From assembly GCA_003612405.1 (NCBI GenBank), contig RAYR01000022.1, positions 1-64,000 on the forward strand: a DNA stretch of 64,000 nt, in the 5' to 3' direction. The position numbers and the translations under genes were made by a program. The stretch comes from a bacterium 0.1xD8-71. GTDB taxonomy: Bacteria; Bacillota; Clostridia; Lachnospirales; Lachnospiraceae. The notes below the pieces were generated by a model that saw only the letters and a list, made by a program, of their open reading frames with translations, did no database searches and was not told the origin of the DNA. This document shows positions 35,693 to 44,891 of the stretch, piece after piece. Positions within the stretch are counted from its first letter, which is position 1; every line of letters starts with the position of its first letter.

Positions 35693-35824
35693 ATTGCACA
35701 AATAGTATTACCAACACAGACGCGCTTTCGCTCCTTTCAAACGCAACAGTACTAAGCTCGAAAATACCTCGCCAAGTACTGGCGTTTTGCAAGGGTCTGC
35801 TTATGGTTATACTATTTGCACAAT
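35693..35824 (+). ncRNA. Structured intergenic element, copy A
   Basis: An outer imperfect stem (35693-35720 with about 35796-35824) encloses the segment CGCGCTTTCGCTCCTTTC (35721-35738) and an inner hairpin: CAAACGC/GCGTTTTG and CAGTACT/AGTACTG (35738-35753 with 35775-35789), with a 21-nt loop starting AAGCTCGAAAA (35754). CAAGGG follows the hairpin (35790-35795). Copy B near 49.7 kb has the same layout with different stems. Whether it is transcribed, and from which strand, is unknown. Confidence 0.6.
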
Positions 35825-35890
35825 AATTACAGCGTTGAGACAAGTTTTGTAATTATTTGAGTATTTAAAACAATAAGAGAGGAAGATACC

Positions 35891-37105
35891 ATGGTTAAAG
35901 TGAATGACAATTATCTGAAACTGCCGGGCAGTTATCTTTTTTCCACGATCGGCAAGAAGGTGAACGCTTATACGGCGGCGAACCCGGATAAGAAGATTAT
36001 CAGGCTTGGCATCGGGGATGTGACACAGCCCCTTTCTCCCGCTGTGATAAGTGCTCTCCACAGTGCTGTGGATGAAATGGCGGATGCGAAGACATTCCGT
36101 GGCTACGCGCCGGATCTTGGTTATGAGTTCCTGCGGACGGCCATTGCGGACAACGATTATAAGGAAAGAGGATGCCAGATTGAAGCGGATGAAATTTTTG
36201 TTTCCGACGGGGCGAAATGTGATTCCGGCAATATTCAGGAGATTTTTGCGCTGGACAATAAGATTGCGGTCTGCGACCCTGTGTATCCGGTGTATGTGGA
36301 CACCAATGTGATGGCCGGCAGAACAGGGACTTATAATGCAGACACAGGCAACTGGAGCGATGTGATTTATATGCCGTGCAGGGAGGAGAACGGGTTTGCA
36401 CCCGAACTGCCGGCACAGGTACCGGATTTGATTTATCTGTGTTTCCCCAATAATCCTACCGGCTCCACCATTACCAAAGCACAATTGCAGGAGTGGGTGG
36501 ATTATGCCAATCGGAACGGCTCGGTGATCATTTACGATGCAGCTTATGAAGCCTATATTTCCGAGGCGGATGTACCGCACACCATTTATGAATGTGAAGG
36601 GGCCCGCACCTGTGCCATTGAGCTTCGTTCTTTCTCCAAGAACGCCGGCTTTACGGGAGTGCGTCTGGGTTTTGCCGTAGTGCCTAAGGAGTTGAAGGTA
36701 GGTGATGTGTCCCTGCATGCGCTCTGGGCGAGGAGACATGGCACCAAGTATAACGGAGCCCCCTACATAATCCAGAGGGCCGGAGAAGCAGTTTACAGTG
36801 AAGCAGGCAGGAGAGAGACTAAAGAACTGGTTGCCTACTATATGAAAAATGCCGCCTATATCCTGGAGGGTTTAAAGAACGCGGGCTATAGCGTATCCGG
36901 CGGTGTCAATGCGCCTTATATCTGGTTGAAAGCACCGAATGGTATGACAAGCTGGGAGTTCTTTGATTATCTTCTGGAGAAAGCCAATGTGGTGGGTACG
37001 CCGGGATCGGGATTCGGCCCCAGCGGGGAAACCTATTTCCGTCTTACAGCTTTTGGAAGCTATGAAAACACGGTGGAGGCTGTGGACAGAATCAGGAAAT
37101 TGTAG
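35891..37105 (+). CDS. dapL: LL-diaminopimelate aminotransferase
   Basis: PLP enzyme making LL-diaminopimelate directly from tetrahydrodipicolinate, bypassing the succinyl or acetyl steps of lysine synthesis. Seen: [56 protein letters not shown], and the PLP lysine in [16 protein letters not shown]. 404 residues, normal. AGAGGAAG precedes ATG 35891. Adjacent to dapF, which uses its product. Confidence 0.96.
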   Translation: MVKVNDNYLKLPGSYLFSTIGKKVNAYTAANPDKKIIRLGIGDVTQPLSPAVISALHSAVDEMADAKTFRGYAPDLGYEFLRTAIADNDYKERGCQIEADEIFVSDGAKCDSGNIQEIFALDNKIAVCDPVYPVYVDTNVMAGRTGTYNADTGNWSDVIYMPCREENGFAPELPAQVPDLIYLCFPNNPTGSTITKAQLQEWVDYANRNGSVIIYDAAYEAYISEADVPHTIYECEGARTCAIELRSFSKNAGFTGVRLGFAVVPKELKVGDVSLHALWARRHGTKYNGAPYIIQRAGEAVYSEAGRRETKELVAYYMKNAAYILEGLKNAGYSVSGGVNAPYIWLKAPNGMTSWEFFDYLLEKANVVGTPGSGFGPSGETYFRLTAFGSYENTVEAVDRIRKL

Positions 37106-37133
37106 GGGAAAAGGATTTAGCGGACATGTTTTG

Positions 37134-37177
37134 AAACGGCGGGATTGTTTTTTTTAAGATACAATCCTGCCGTTTTA
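37134..37177 (+). terminator. Intrinsic terminator after dapL
   Basis: AAACGGCGGGATTGT (37134-37148) pairs with ACAATCCTGCCGTTT (37161-37175), one G-T wobble. Confidence 0.8.
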
Positions 37178-37261
37178 GAAATCCTTACTTGTTTTTAAAA
37201 AGAATTTATGTTATACATGTATACAAGTAAACAATCAGGTTAATACTGGTTATAAATGCTA

Positions 37262-37566
37262 TGAAGGAGACTCACCTTATCGAGCACGACAGGAATACGG
37301 CGTCACTGACTGAGAGCGCTGTTTGTGGGGAGTAAGGAGCGGGAACACTCCGGAGCAGACTGCCTGAACCCCAGTAGGGCAGTACGTTACGCGCGTTAAG
37401 CGGCAGAGTGAGTAAAGAGAGTATATGCCAAGCGGGTAATCCGAGTCCGAGAAGCGGAGCTCGCAAAGTTAATTCCGAAGGAATTTACTTTTTTTACTAA
37501 TGCGGGTGGTACCGCGGATATCGTCTATCCGTCCCGGAATACAAACAATGTATTCCGGGATTTTTT
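37262..37566 (+). promoter_or_regulatory. T-box leader of aspS-gatCAB
   Basis: The conserved T-box segment GGGTGGTACCGCGG (37504-37517), which pairs with the tRNA acceptor end, precedes a terminator with stem TCCCGGAATACA (37532-37543) and TGTATTCCGGGA (37549-37560), then TTTTTT. Upstream, 37262-37440 contains the stem I region with AGTA-type elements. The specifier codon was not resolved by eye; GAC or GAU (Asp) is expected. Uncharged tRNA-Asp (or Asn) would favour readthrough into aspS. Confidence 0.85.
37438..37488. repeat. Two-hairpin repeat, copy 1 (inside T-box leader)
   Basis: Starts with TAATCCGAGTCCGAGAAGCG and contains two small inverted repeats, around GAAGCGG and around AATTCC/GGAATT. 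It aligns over about 50 bp with copy 2 at 37610. Here it occupies the segment between stem I and the antiterminator. Confidence 0.6.
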
Positions 37567-37609
37567 AATGCTCCGGAGTACAAGGGAGTACAAGATACTA
37601 ACATAAGGC

Positions 37610-37664
37610 AAATCCGAGTCCGCGAAGCGGAACTCGCGTAGATAATTCCATCGGAATTATCTAC
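37610..37664. repeat. Two-hairpin repeat, copy 2 (between T-box and aspS)
   Basis: First hairpin: CGAGTCCGC, loop GAA, GCGG(A)ACTCG. Second: GATAATTCC, loop ATC, GGAATTATC. The primary sequence is about 80% the same as copy 1 and the stems are better paired. It lies between the T-box terminator and the aspS ribosome binding site. Confidence 0.6.
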
Positions 37665-37686
37665 AAGGAAAGGAGCAAGGATCAGT

Positions 37687-39438
37687 ATGACAACAGGGAA
37701 CATTTACAGAGATGTGACATTACAGGAAATCAGCGAGGGAGACATCGGGAAAGAACTGCGCGTGGCAGGCTGGGTGGAAAATATCAGGGACCATGGCGGG
37801 GTATCCTTTGTGGATCTGCGGGATATGTATGGTGTATTGCAAGTGGTTATGCGGGATACTTCCTTGCTGGAAGGACTTACCAGGGAGATGAGCGTTTCCA
37901 TTGAGGGCCTGATTGAGAAACGGGATGAGGAGACCTACAATCCCAGGATTCCCACCGGCACCATCGAACTGGAAGCTCATAAGGTGGAGGTGCTTGGCAA
38001 GGTATACAGACAGCTGCCTTTTGAGATCATGACTTCCAGGGAGACCAGAGAGGATGTGCGGTTGAAATACCGTTATCTGGATCTGCGCAACCAGAAAGTG
38101 AAGGATAACATGATTTTCCGGTCCAGGGTGATTGCCTACCTTCGTCAGAAAATGACAGAGATGGGATTCCTGGAGATTCAGACGCCGATCCTGTGTGCGT
38201 CATCCCCGGAAGGCGCCAGAGATTATATTGTGCCCTCCCGGAGATATAAGGGTAAGTTTTATGCACTTCCCCAGGCACCGCAGCAGTATAAACAGCTTCT
38301 GATGGTGTCAGGGTTTGATAAATATTTCCAGATTGCGCCCTGCTTTCGGGATGAGGACGCCAGGGCGGACCGGTCTCCGGGAGAATTTTATCAGTTGGAT
38401 TTTGAGATGAGTTTTGCCACCCAGGAAGATGTATTCCGGGTGGGAGAGGAAGTGCTCTCGGCAACATTTGAAAAGTTTGCCCCGGAAGGTTTTCAGGTAA
38501 CCAAAGCGCCTTATCCGGTCATCAGCTATAAGCAGGCGATGCTGGAGTTTGGCACCGACAAACCGGATCTTCGTAATCCGCTCCGCATTATAGACTTGAC
38601 AGAATTTTTCCAGTCATGTACGTTTAAACCATTCCTGGGCAGGACAGTGCGGGCCATCAAAGTCCATGCGGAAATGTCCAAGGGCTTCCATGAAAAGCTT
38701 CTGAAGTTTGCCACAGACATGGGCATGGGCGGTCTGGGATATCTGGAAGTGGATGAGGAAATGAGTTATAAAGGCCCCATTGACAAGTTTATTCCCCAGG
38801 AAAAGAAAGGGGAACTGGCAGAGCTTGCAGCACTTGCGGCGGGCGATACGATTTTCTTTATTGCAGATAAAGAGGAGCGGGCAGCCTATTATGCGGGACA
38901 GCTTCGCACAGAACTGGGAGAGAAATTGGATCTTCTGGAAAAGAACGCTTACCGGTTCTGCTATGTCAATGATTTTCCGATGTTTGAACTGGATCCGGAT
39001 ACCAGGCAGATTGGGTTTACCCACAATCCCTTCTCCATGCCCCAGGGCGGTCTGGAAGCTTTGAACACGCAGGATCCGCTTACGGTACTGGCGTACCAGT
39101 ATGATATTGTCTGCAACGGCGTGGAGCTGTCCTCCGGGGCGGTGCGTAACCACGATATGGAGATTATGGAGAAAGCCTTTGCCATCGCAGGGTACAATGA
39201 GGAGACGTTGAAGAATAAATTCGGGGCACTCTACAATGCGTTTCAATTCGGGGCGCCGCCTCATGCGGGTATGGCACCGGGTATAGACCGGATGCTGATG
39301 TTGCTTCGAGGCGAGGAAAACATCAGAGAGGTGATTGCCTTCCCCATGAGCGGCTCGGCTCAGGATCTGATGTGCGGCGCGCCTAACGATGTGACGGAAC
39401 AGCAGCTTCGGGAAGTGCATATTAAGATCAGAAGTTAG
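37687..39438 (+). CDS. aspS: Aspartyl-tRNA synthetase
   Basis: Charges tRNA with aspartate. Seen: N-terminal OB-fold anticodon-binding domain (VAGWVENIRDHGGVSFVDLR), class II motif 2 in FQIAPCFRDEDARADRSPGEF, a bacterial GAD insertion domain (about 290-420), and motif 3 in GMAPGIDRMLMLL. 583 residues, the bacterial-type length. It lies directly upstream of gatCAB; this supports a non-discriminating enzyme that also makes Asp-tRNA-Asn for amidation, which is inference. Controlled by the T-box leader. AAAGGAGCAAGG precedes ATG 37687. Confidence 0.96.
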   Translation: MTTGNIYRDVTLQEISEGDIGKELRVAGWVENIRDHGGVSFVDLRDMYGVLQVVMRDTSLLEGLTREMSVSIEGLIEKRDEETYNPRIPTGTIELEAHKVEVLGKVYRQLPFEIMTSRETREDVRLKYRYLDLRNQKVKDNMIFRSRVIAYLRQKMTEMGFLEIQTPILCASSPEGARDYIVPSRRYKGKFYALPQAPQQYKQLLMVSGFDKYFQIAPCFRDEDARADRSPGEFYQLDFEMSFATQEDVFRVGEEVLSATFEKFAPEGFQVTKAPYPVISYKQAMLEFGTDKPDLRNPLRIIDLTEFFQSCTFKPFLGRTVRAIKVHAEMSKGFHEKLLKFATDMGMGGLGYLEVDEEMSYKGPIDKFIPQEKKGELAELAALAAGDTIFFIADKEERAAYYAGQLRTELGEKLDLLEKNAYRFCYVNDFPMFELDPDTRQIGFTHNPFSMPQGGLEALNTQDPLTVLAYQYDIVCNGVELSSGAVRNHDMEIMEKAFAIAGYNEETLKNKFGALYNAFQFGAPPHAGMAPGIDRMLMLLRGEENIREVIAFPMSGSAQDLMCGAPNDVTEQQLREVHIKIRS

Positions 39439-39484
39439 GATTAAGGAAGCATGCGCATAGAGCAGCGCAGAAATGAGGTCAAAT

Positions 39485-39775
39485 ATGGCAAATATTATCA
39501 GTGACGAGACAATAGAGTATGTGGGAATCCTGGCGAAGCTGGAACTTTCCGGACAGGAGAAGGAACAGGCCAAGAAAGATATGGGCAGGATGCTTGATTA
39601 TATTGATAAACTGGGTGAACTGGATACCACAGGGGTGGAGCCTATGTCTCATGTGTTCCCGGTGCAGAATGTGTTCCGGGAGGATGTGGTGACCAATGGG
39701 GATACCAGGGAGCAGCTTCTCTCCAATGCGCCAGAAGAAAAGGATGGCATGTTTATGGTGCCGCGGACATTCTAA
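39485..39775 (+). CDS. gatC: Asp/Glu-tRNA amidotransferase subunit C
   Basis: Small stabilising subunit of the GatCAB complex. Seen: [40 protein letters not shown] and the ending [14 protein letters not shown], all typical of GatC. 96 residues. ATG 39485 (MANIISDET) has ATGAGG upstream at good spacing; an in-frame start at 39473 is less likely. Separated from aspS by 46 bp and from gatA by 77 bp. Confidence 0.95.
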   Translation: MANIISDETIEYVGILAKLELSGQEKEQAKKDMGRMLDYIDKLGELDTTGVEPMSHVFPVQNVFREDVVTNGDTREQLLSNAPEEKDGMFMVPRTF

Positions 39776-39852
39776 CGATGAGGGATATAGGGGAATGACT
39801 GAAAAAGAGCCATTCTCTGTAGAAACTGTGAGACCAGGATGGAGGAAATCAC

Positions 39853-41307
39853 ATGGGTATAACAGATATGACAGCCGTAGAGCTTGCTGCGGCGATCAGG
39901 GAAGGTAAGAATACGGCAGTGGAAGCCACAAACGCCATTCTTGCCCGGATAGAGGAAAAAGACAAAGAACTGAATTGTTATGTGACAGTTGACAAAGAGG
40001 GGGCTTTACGGCAGGCAGAACAGGTGCAGGAGAAGATTGAAAAAGGTGAACTGACAGGGCCTTTGGCGGGTGTTCCTTTGGCTGTCAAGGATAATTTGTG
40101 TACGCAGGGTCTTCTGACTACCTGTGCTTCCCGGATTTTAAACAATTTCGTGCCCACTTATACGGCGGAAGCGGTACTTAATCTGCAAAAGGCCGGGGCT
40201 GTGATTCTGGGTAAGACCAATATGGATGAATTTGCCATGGGTTCCACCACGGAGACGTCCGCCTACGGGGTGACCAGGAATCCTCACAATACAGACCATG
40301 TACCGGGCGGTTCTTCCGGCGGTTCTGCGGCAGCGGTGGTGGCAGAAGAATGTTTCTATGCCTTGGGTTCGGACACCGGCGGTTCCATCAGACAGCCGGC
40401 ATCCTACTGCGGGGTGGTGGGGATGAAACCCACTTACGGCACGGTATCCCGTTATGGACTGATTGCCTATGGTTCTTCTTTAGACCAGATAGGACCGTTG
40501 ACAAAGGATGTGCGGGACTGTGCGGCGGTCTTGGAGGCCATTGCCTCTCATGATGCGAAGGATTCCACTTCTCTTGTCAGGGAGGATACGGACTTTACCA
40601 GTGCTCTGGTGGAGGATGTAAAAGGGATGCGGATCGGCATCCCCAGGGATTATCTGGGAGAGGGACTGGATGAAGAAGTAAAAGCGGCTGTTTTACAGGC
40701 ATCCAGAGTGCTGGAAGAGAAAGGTGCGGTGGTGGAGCAGTTTGACTTAAGTCTGGTAGAATATGCCATTCCTGCCTATTATACGATTGCGGCGGCGGAA
40801 GCAAGCTCCAACCTGGAACGTTTCGACGGCATCAAGTACGGGTACCGTACCAAAGAATATGAAGGACTCCACAATATGTATAAGAAATCCCGTTCCGAAG
40901 GATTCGGCGAGGAAGTGAAGCGCCGTATCATGTTAGGTTCCTTTGTCTTAAGTTCCGGCTATTATGATGCCTATTATCTGAAAGCACTGCGGGTGAAGGC
41001 ACTGATCAAGAAAGCTTTTGATGAAGCCTTTGCCAGATATGATATGATTCTGGGGCCGGTGGCACCCACCACGGCGCCCAGGCTGGGAGAGAGCCTGGCG
41101 GATCCGATTAAGATGTATCTGGGAGATATCTATACCATTGCCGTCAATCTGGCGGGACTGCCGGGTATCAGCGTGCCCTGCGGCACGGACAGCAAGGGAC
41201 TGCCCATCGGTATGCAGCTGATCGGGGACTGCTTCCAGGAGAAAAAACTGCTGCGGGCGGCTTACACCTACGAAAGGGCAGGAAAGGCAGGTAACAACCA
41301 TGAGTAA
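39853..41307 (+). CDS. gatA: Asp/Glu-tRNA amidotransferase subunit A
   Basis: Amidase subunit that frees ammonia from glutamine. Seen: catalytic Ser-cisSer-Lys triad, with Lys in GVPLAVKDNLCT and the two Ser in PGGSSGGSAAAVVA, plus the GSDTGGSIRQPASYCG substrate loop. 484 residues. The stop overlaps gatB by 8 bp, so A and B are coupled. The ATG at 39853 follows ATGGAGGAAATCAC. Confidence 0.97.
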   Translation: MGITDMTAVELAAAIREGKNTAVEATNAILARIEEKDKELNCYVTVDKEGALRQAEQVQEKIEKGELTGPLAGVPLAVKDNLCTQGLLTTCASRILNNFVPTYTAEAVLNLQKAGAVILGKTNMDEFAMGSTTETSAYGVTRNPHNTDHVPGGSSGGSAAAVVAEECFYALGSDTGGSIRQPASYCGVVGMKPTYGTVSRYGLIAYGSSLDQIGPLTKDVRDCAAVLEAIASHDAKDSTSLVREDTDFTSALVEDVKGMRIGIPRDYLGEGLDEEVKAAVLQASRVLEEKGAVVEQFDLSLVEYAIPAYYTIAAAEASSNLERFDGIKYGYRTKEYEGLHNMYKKSRSEGFGEEVKRRIMLGSFVLSSGYYDAYYLKALRVKALIKKAFDEAFARYDMILGPVAPTTAPRLGESLADPIKMYLGDIYTIAVNLAGLPGISVPCGTDSKGLPIGMQLIGDCFQEKKLLRAAYTYERAGKAGNNHE

Positions 41308-42733
41308 ACAATATGAGACAGTGATCGGCCTGGAAGTGCATGTGGAGCTGGCGACAAAAACCAAGATATTCTGCGGCTGTTCTACCGCTTTCGGCGCCGG
41401 TCCCAACACCCAGACCTGTCCGGTCTGTACCGGTATGCCGGGATCTTTGCCGGTATTGAACAAACAGGTGCTGGAATATGCCATTGCGGTCGGCCTTGCC
41501 ACCAACTGTGATATTACCAGATATGCCAAATTTGACAGAAAGAATTATTTCTATCCGGATAATCCGCAGAATTATCAGATTTCCCAGCTTTATCTGCCTA
41601 TCTGCCGAAACGGCGGCGTGGAGATTGAGACCGAAGAAGGCGGCGTGAAGACCGTGGGCATCCACGAGATTCATATGGAAGAGGATGCGGGGAAGCTGAT
41701 TCATGATGAGTGGGAGGACTGTTCCCTGGTGGACTATAACCGGTCGGGAGTGCCTTTGATTGAGATTGTATCGGAACCGGATATGCGAAGTGCTGAGGAG
41801 GTGATCGCCTATTTGGAGAAGCTTCGTCTGATCATTCAGTATCTGGGGGCATCGGACTGTAAATTGCAGGAGGGCTCCATGCGGGCGGACGTCAACCTCT
41901 CTGTCCGGGAAGCAGGGGCTTCGGAATTTGGCGTGCGTACGGAGATGAAGAACTTAAATTCCTTCAAGGCCATCTCCAGGGCCATAGCAGGAGAGATGGA
42001 GCGGCAGATCGATCTGATCGAATCTGGGGAGCAGGTGGTACAGGAGACCAGAAGATGGGATGATGCCAGGGGGGAATCCTATGCCATGCGCAGTAAGGAA
42101 GATGCTCAGGATTACCGGTATTTTCCGGATCCGGACCTTGTGCCGGTCAGGGTCAGTGATGAGATGCTGGCAGAAATCCGGGCCAGGCAGCCGGAATTTC
42201 GCAATGATAAAATGAAGCGTTACAAGGAAGAGTTTGCGATTCCTGATTATGATATCGAGATTATTACCCAGTCCAAGCATATGGCGGATCTTTTTGAGGA
42301 GGCCGTGGCTCTTGGTGCGGAGCCGAAGAAAGTATCCAACTGGCTGATGGGAGAGACTCTGCGTTTGATGAAAGAGAAGGAAGTGGAGGCGGAGGACTTA
42401 CGTTTTTCTCCGGAACATCTGGTGAAACTGATCGGCCTTACCGACGCGAAAGCCATCAACAGTTCTGTGGCCAAGGAAGTCTTTGAGGTGATGTTCGAGG
42501 AGAATGTGGACCCGGAGCAATACGTGGAAGAGAAGGGCCTTAAGACGGTCAACGATGAGGGTGCGCTCAGGAAAGCGGTGGAAGAAGTGATTGCCCAAAA
42601 TCCGCAGTCGGTGGCGGATTACCGGGGCGGTAAAGAGAAAGCCATCGGTTTTTTAGTGGGACAGACCATGAAAGTCATGAAGGGCAAGGCGGATCCCGGT
42701 GCCGTGAACAGGATGCTGAAGGAACTTTTATAG
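41300..42733 (+). CDS. gatB: Asp/Glu-tRNA amidotransferase subunit B
   Basis: Kinase and transamidase subunit: activates tRNA-bound Asp or Glu with ATP and adds ammonia. Seen: YETVIGLEVHVELATKTKIF, a zinc site with four Cys (FCGCSTAFGAGPNTQTCPVC), FDRKNYFYPDNPQNYQISQ, and the C-terminal tRNA-binding YqeY-like helical domain (IGFLVGQTMKVMKGKADP). 477 residues. Overlaps gatA by 8 bp. Confidence 0.97.
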   Translation: MSKQYETVIGLEVHVELATKTKIFCGCSTAFGAGPNTQTCPVCTGMPGSLPVLNKQVLEYAIAVGLATNCDITRYAKFDRKNYFYPDNPQNYQISQLYLPICRNGGVEIETEEGGVKTVGIHEIHMEEDAGKLIHDEWEDCSLVDYNRSGVPLIEIVSEPDMRSAEEVIAYLEKLRLIIQYLGASDCKLQEGSMRADVNLSVREAGASEFGVRTEMKNLNSFKAISRAIAGEMERQIDLIESGEQVVQETRRWDDARGESYAMRSKEDAQDYRYFPDPDLVPVRVSDEMLAEIRARQPEFRNDKMKRYKEEFAIPDYDIEIITQSKHMADLFEEAVALGAEPKKVSNWLMGETLRLMKEKEVEAEDLRFSPEHLVKLIGLTDAKAINSSVAKEVFEVMFEENVDPEQYVEEKGLKTVNDEGALRKAVEEVIAQNPQSVADYRGGKEKAIGFLVGQTMKVMKGKADPGAVNRMLKELL

Positions 42734-42752
42734 AATCAGGAGGTTATGGGAT

Positions 42753-43787
42753 ATGAAGAAAAAAGCGTTATTTATTGGGGGAACAGGAACCATCAGTACT
42801 GCCATTGTAAAGCGGCTGGCCGGGGATGCAGCCTGGGAGGTATGGCTGCTCAACCGGGGAAACCGTAAGCGTGTTGTGCCGGAGGGCGTACACCAGATCA
42901 TTGCGGATGTGAATGATGAGCAGGATGTGGCGGAGAAGATCAAGGACCTTACTTTCGATGCCGTCTGTGAATTTATTGGATTTACAGTGAAGGATGTGGA
43001 GCGGGATTACAGACTTTTTCATGGAAAGACAAGACAGTATATCTATATCAGTTCTGCCTCCGCCTACCATAAGCCGGCGGCAGGGTATGTGATTACGGAA
43101 GGCACCACGCTGGCCAATCCGCACTGGCAGTATTCCAGGGATAAGATTGCCTGTGAGGAATTTCTGATGCGCAAATACCGGGAAGAGGGGTTCCCGGTCA
43201 CAATCGTCAGACCCAGTCATACGTACGATGAGAGAAATGTTCCTCTGGGCGTGCATGGAAAGAACGGTTTCTGGCAGGTGATCAAACGGATGATGGAAGG
43301 AAAGCCTGTCATTATCCAGGGAGACGGCACTTCCCTGTGGACACTGACTTTCAATGAGGATTTTGCCACGGGGTATATAGGACTTATGGGAAACAGACAC
43401 GCCATCGGGGAAGCGTTTCAGATTACCGGTGATGAGACACTCACCTGGAACCAGATTTATGCAACCATTGCAGATGCGTTGGGCATGGAACTGAACGCTT
43501 ATCATGTATCATCAGATTTTCTGGCGGCAGTGGGAGATCCCTGCGGGTATGATTTTGAGGGGAGCCTGATCGGTGATAAAGCAGTCTCCGTGGTGTTTGA
43601 CAACAGCAAACTTAAGAGGGCCGTACCAGATATGAGAACTACAATACGTTTTGACCAGGGGGTGCGGATTGCGCTTGACTATGTGCTGTCACATCCGGAG
43701 GAGTGTCAGAAAGAAGATCCGGAGTTTGATGCCTGGTGCGATAAAGTAATCGAGGCGGTGGAAACTGCCAGGAAGTCCCTGATGTAA
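42753..43787 (+). CDS. NAD-dependent epimerase/dehydratase-like protein
   Basis: Extended or atypical short-chain dehydrogenase. Seen: a nucleotide-binding motif GGTGTIS at residues 9-15, FDAVCEFIGFT, YIYISSASAYHKPAAGYVIT, and HWQYSRDKIACEEF, where Tyr and Lys are spaced YxxxK as needed for catalysis. It resembles the CSP41-like or isoflavone-type atypical SDRs more than UDP-sugar epimerases. 344 residues. A GGAGG site precedes ATG 42753, 19 bp after gatB, so it may be in that operon. Substrate not known. Confidence 0.78.
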   Translation: MKKKALFIGGTGTISTAIVKRLAGDAAWEVWLLNRGNRKRVVPEGVHQIIADVNDEQDVAEKIKDLTFDAVCEFIGFTVKDVERDYRLFHGKTRQYIYISSASAYHKPAAGYVITEGTTLANPHWQYSRDKIACEEFLMRKYREEGFPVTIVRPSHTYDERNVPLGVHGKNGFWQVIKRMMEGKPVIIQGDGTSLWTLTFNEDFATGYIGLMGNRHAIGEAFQITGDETLTWNQIYATIADALGMELNAYHVSSDFLAAVGDPCGYDFEGSLIGDKAVSVVFDNSKLKRAVPDMRTTIRFDQGVRIALDYVLSHPEECQKEDPEFDAWCDKVIEAVETARKSLM

Positions 43788-43831
43788 GGAAAAGATGCGG
43801 ACAAAAGCTGTCTGCCAATGATATCGTATTA

Positions 43832-44662
43832 TTAATTCGAGGATGCGGTATCCAGATATTCCAGGAATTTCAGCGTAAGCTGGGATTCCTGGCTGCTTAA
43901 GGGGATACCCAGAACGACCTGGGAAGGATGTCCCTGAAAAGTCACGTTATCTTCTGCCAGATAGTCATAATAACCGGCGTCGGCCAGACGATTGCCTTCT
44001 GTGGGGACGCAGATACCCACAGCCACAGGTTCTGTCATGGAAGAAGGATCCCTGTGGTCAATATTCTGGTCATAGACAGCCTGCTGTGTCTCTTCATCAT
44101 AGAGAATATCGCCGTCTTCTTTCTGGATGGTGGCATAGTCGGTATAATAGAGAAGATCCTGGTAGGGAGCCAGTTCCTCGGGAGAGAAAACGGTGGTAAG
44201 GTCATGGAAATACTCCACCTGGGCGTAGCTTTCAAAGGTCTCGGTGTCGGAAATGACTGCATCGATTTCGCCTACCTGCATCATGACCACCAGCTTTTCC
44301 CGGCTGGTGGCGGCGTAAGGGCTTCCGGAATCCTCCGATAATGCAATGGAGGTATCAATGTAGACCTGGTATTCATCAGGATCCAGACCGGAAAATTCCA
44401 TAAATTCTTCTGCCCATGTGCCGGGTGTCTCGTCGTTTATCTCATAGGAAAGAGCGTTGATCATTACCGCATAGAAACCATATTCTTTATGTGTTACAAG
44501 CTGGCGGACAAAGGAGATGATAAAGATGGTCACCAGAACGACAGCGATGGTGTGGATTTTATAATAATACCAGAAATAAGACAATTTACCCTTGAAAGTC
44601 ATATCTTTTGTTTTTCGATGCTGTTCTTTGATCTCATCATGGACTGACATTTGTGACGACAT
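43832..44662 (-). CDS. Membrane-anchored extracytoplasmic protein, unknown
   Basis: Unrecognised. Start at 44662 is supported by GAGGAGG; an in-frame start at 44737 is unlikely. Seen: a charged cytoplasmic N-terminus (about 40 residues), one membrane helix (YKIHTIAVVLVTIFIISFVR), and an extracellular domain with VVMMQVGEIDAVISDTETFE, which recalls a substrate-binding-protein-like fold. It is minus-strand, convergent to the epimerase gene. Role is unknown. Confidence 0.65.
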   Translation of the reverse strand: MSSQMSVHDEIKEQHRKTKDMTFKGKLSYFWYYYKIHTIAVVLVTIFIISFVRQLVTHKEYGFYAVMINALSYEINDETPGTWAEEFMEFSGLDPDEYQVYIDTSIALSEDSGSPYAATSREKLVVMMQVGEIDAVISDTETFESYAQVEYFHDLTTVFSPEELAPYQDLLYYTDYATIQKEDGDILYDEETQQAVYDQNIDHRDPSSMTEPVAVGICVPTEGNRLADAGYYDYLAEDNVTFQGHPSQVVLGIPLSSQESQLTLKFLEYLDTASSN

Positions 44663-44805
44663 GATCGGCCTCCTCTTTCCGGTAATGTTAGATAAAGATA
44701 CTTCAATTATCATACGTTTTAAAGGGGAGCATGTCAATGAAACGTTTGTAAATCTTCCTTAAAAAAATATAAAAAAGCAAGATGTCCATTTTGTGCCACA
44801 TTCTC

Positions 44806-44834
44806 TTGAAACTTTCCTGGATTTGTTATATGAT
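44806..44834 (+). promoter_or_regulatory. Sigma-A promoter
   Basis: TTGAAA (44806-44811), 17-bp spacer, TATGAT (44829-44834), about 58 bp upstream of the 164-residue membrane protein gene. Confidence 0.65.
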
Positions 44835-44891
44835 ATCCTTATATTTCGCGTCAAAGATACGGAAAACGTGAAAGGTTATGGAGGAAACAGG

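Noticed and set aside
38614..39573. 319-codon minus-strand frame opposite aspS and gatC
   Set aside because: Antisense to certain genes and without features of its own.
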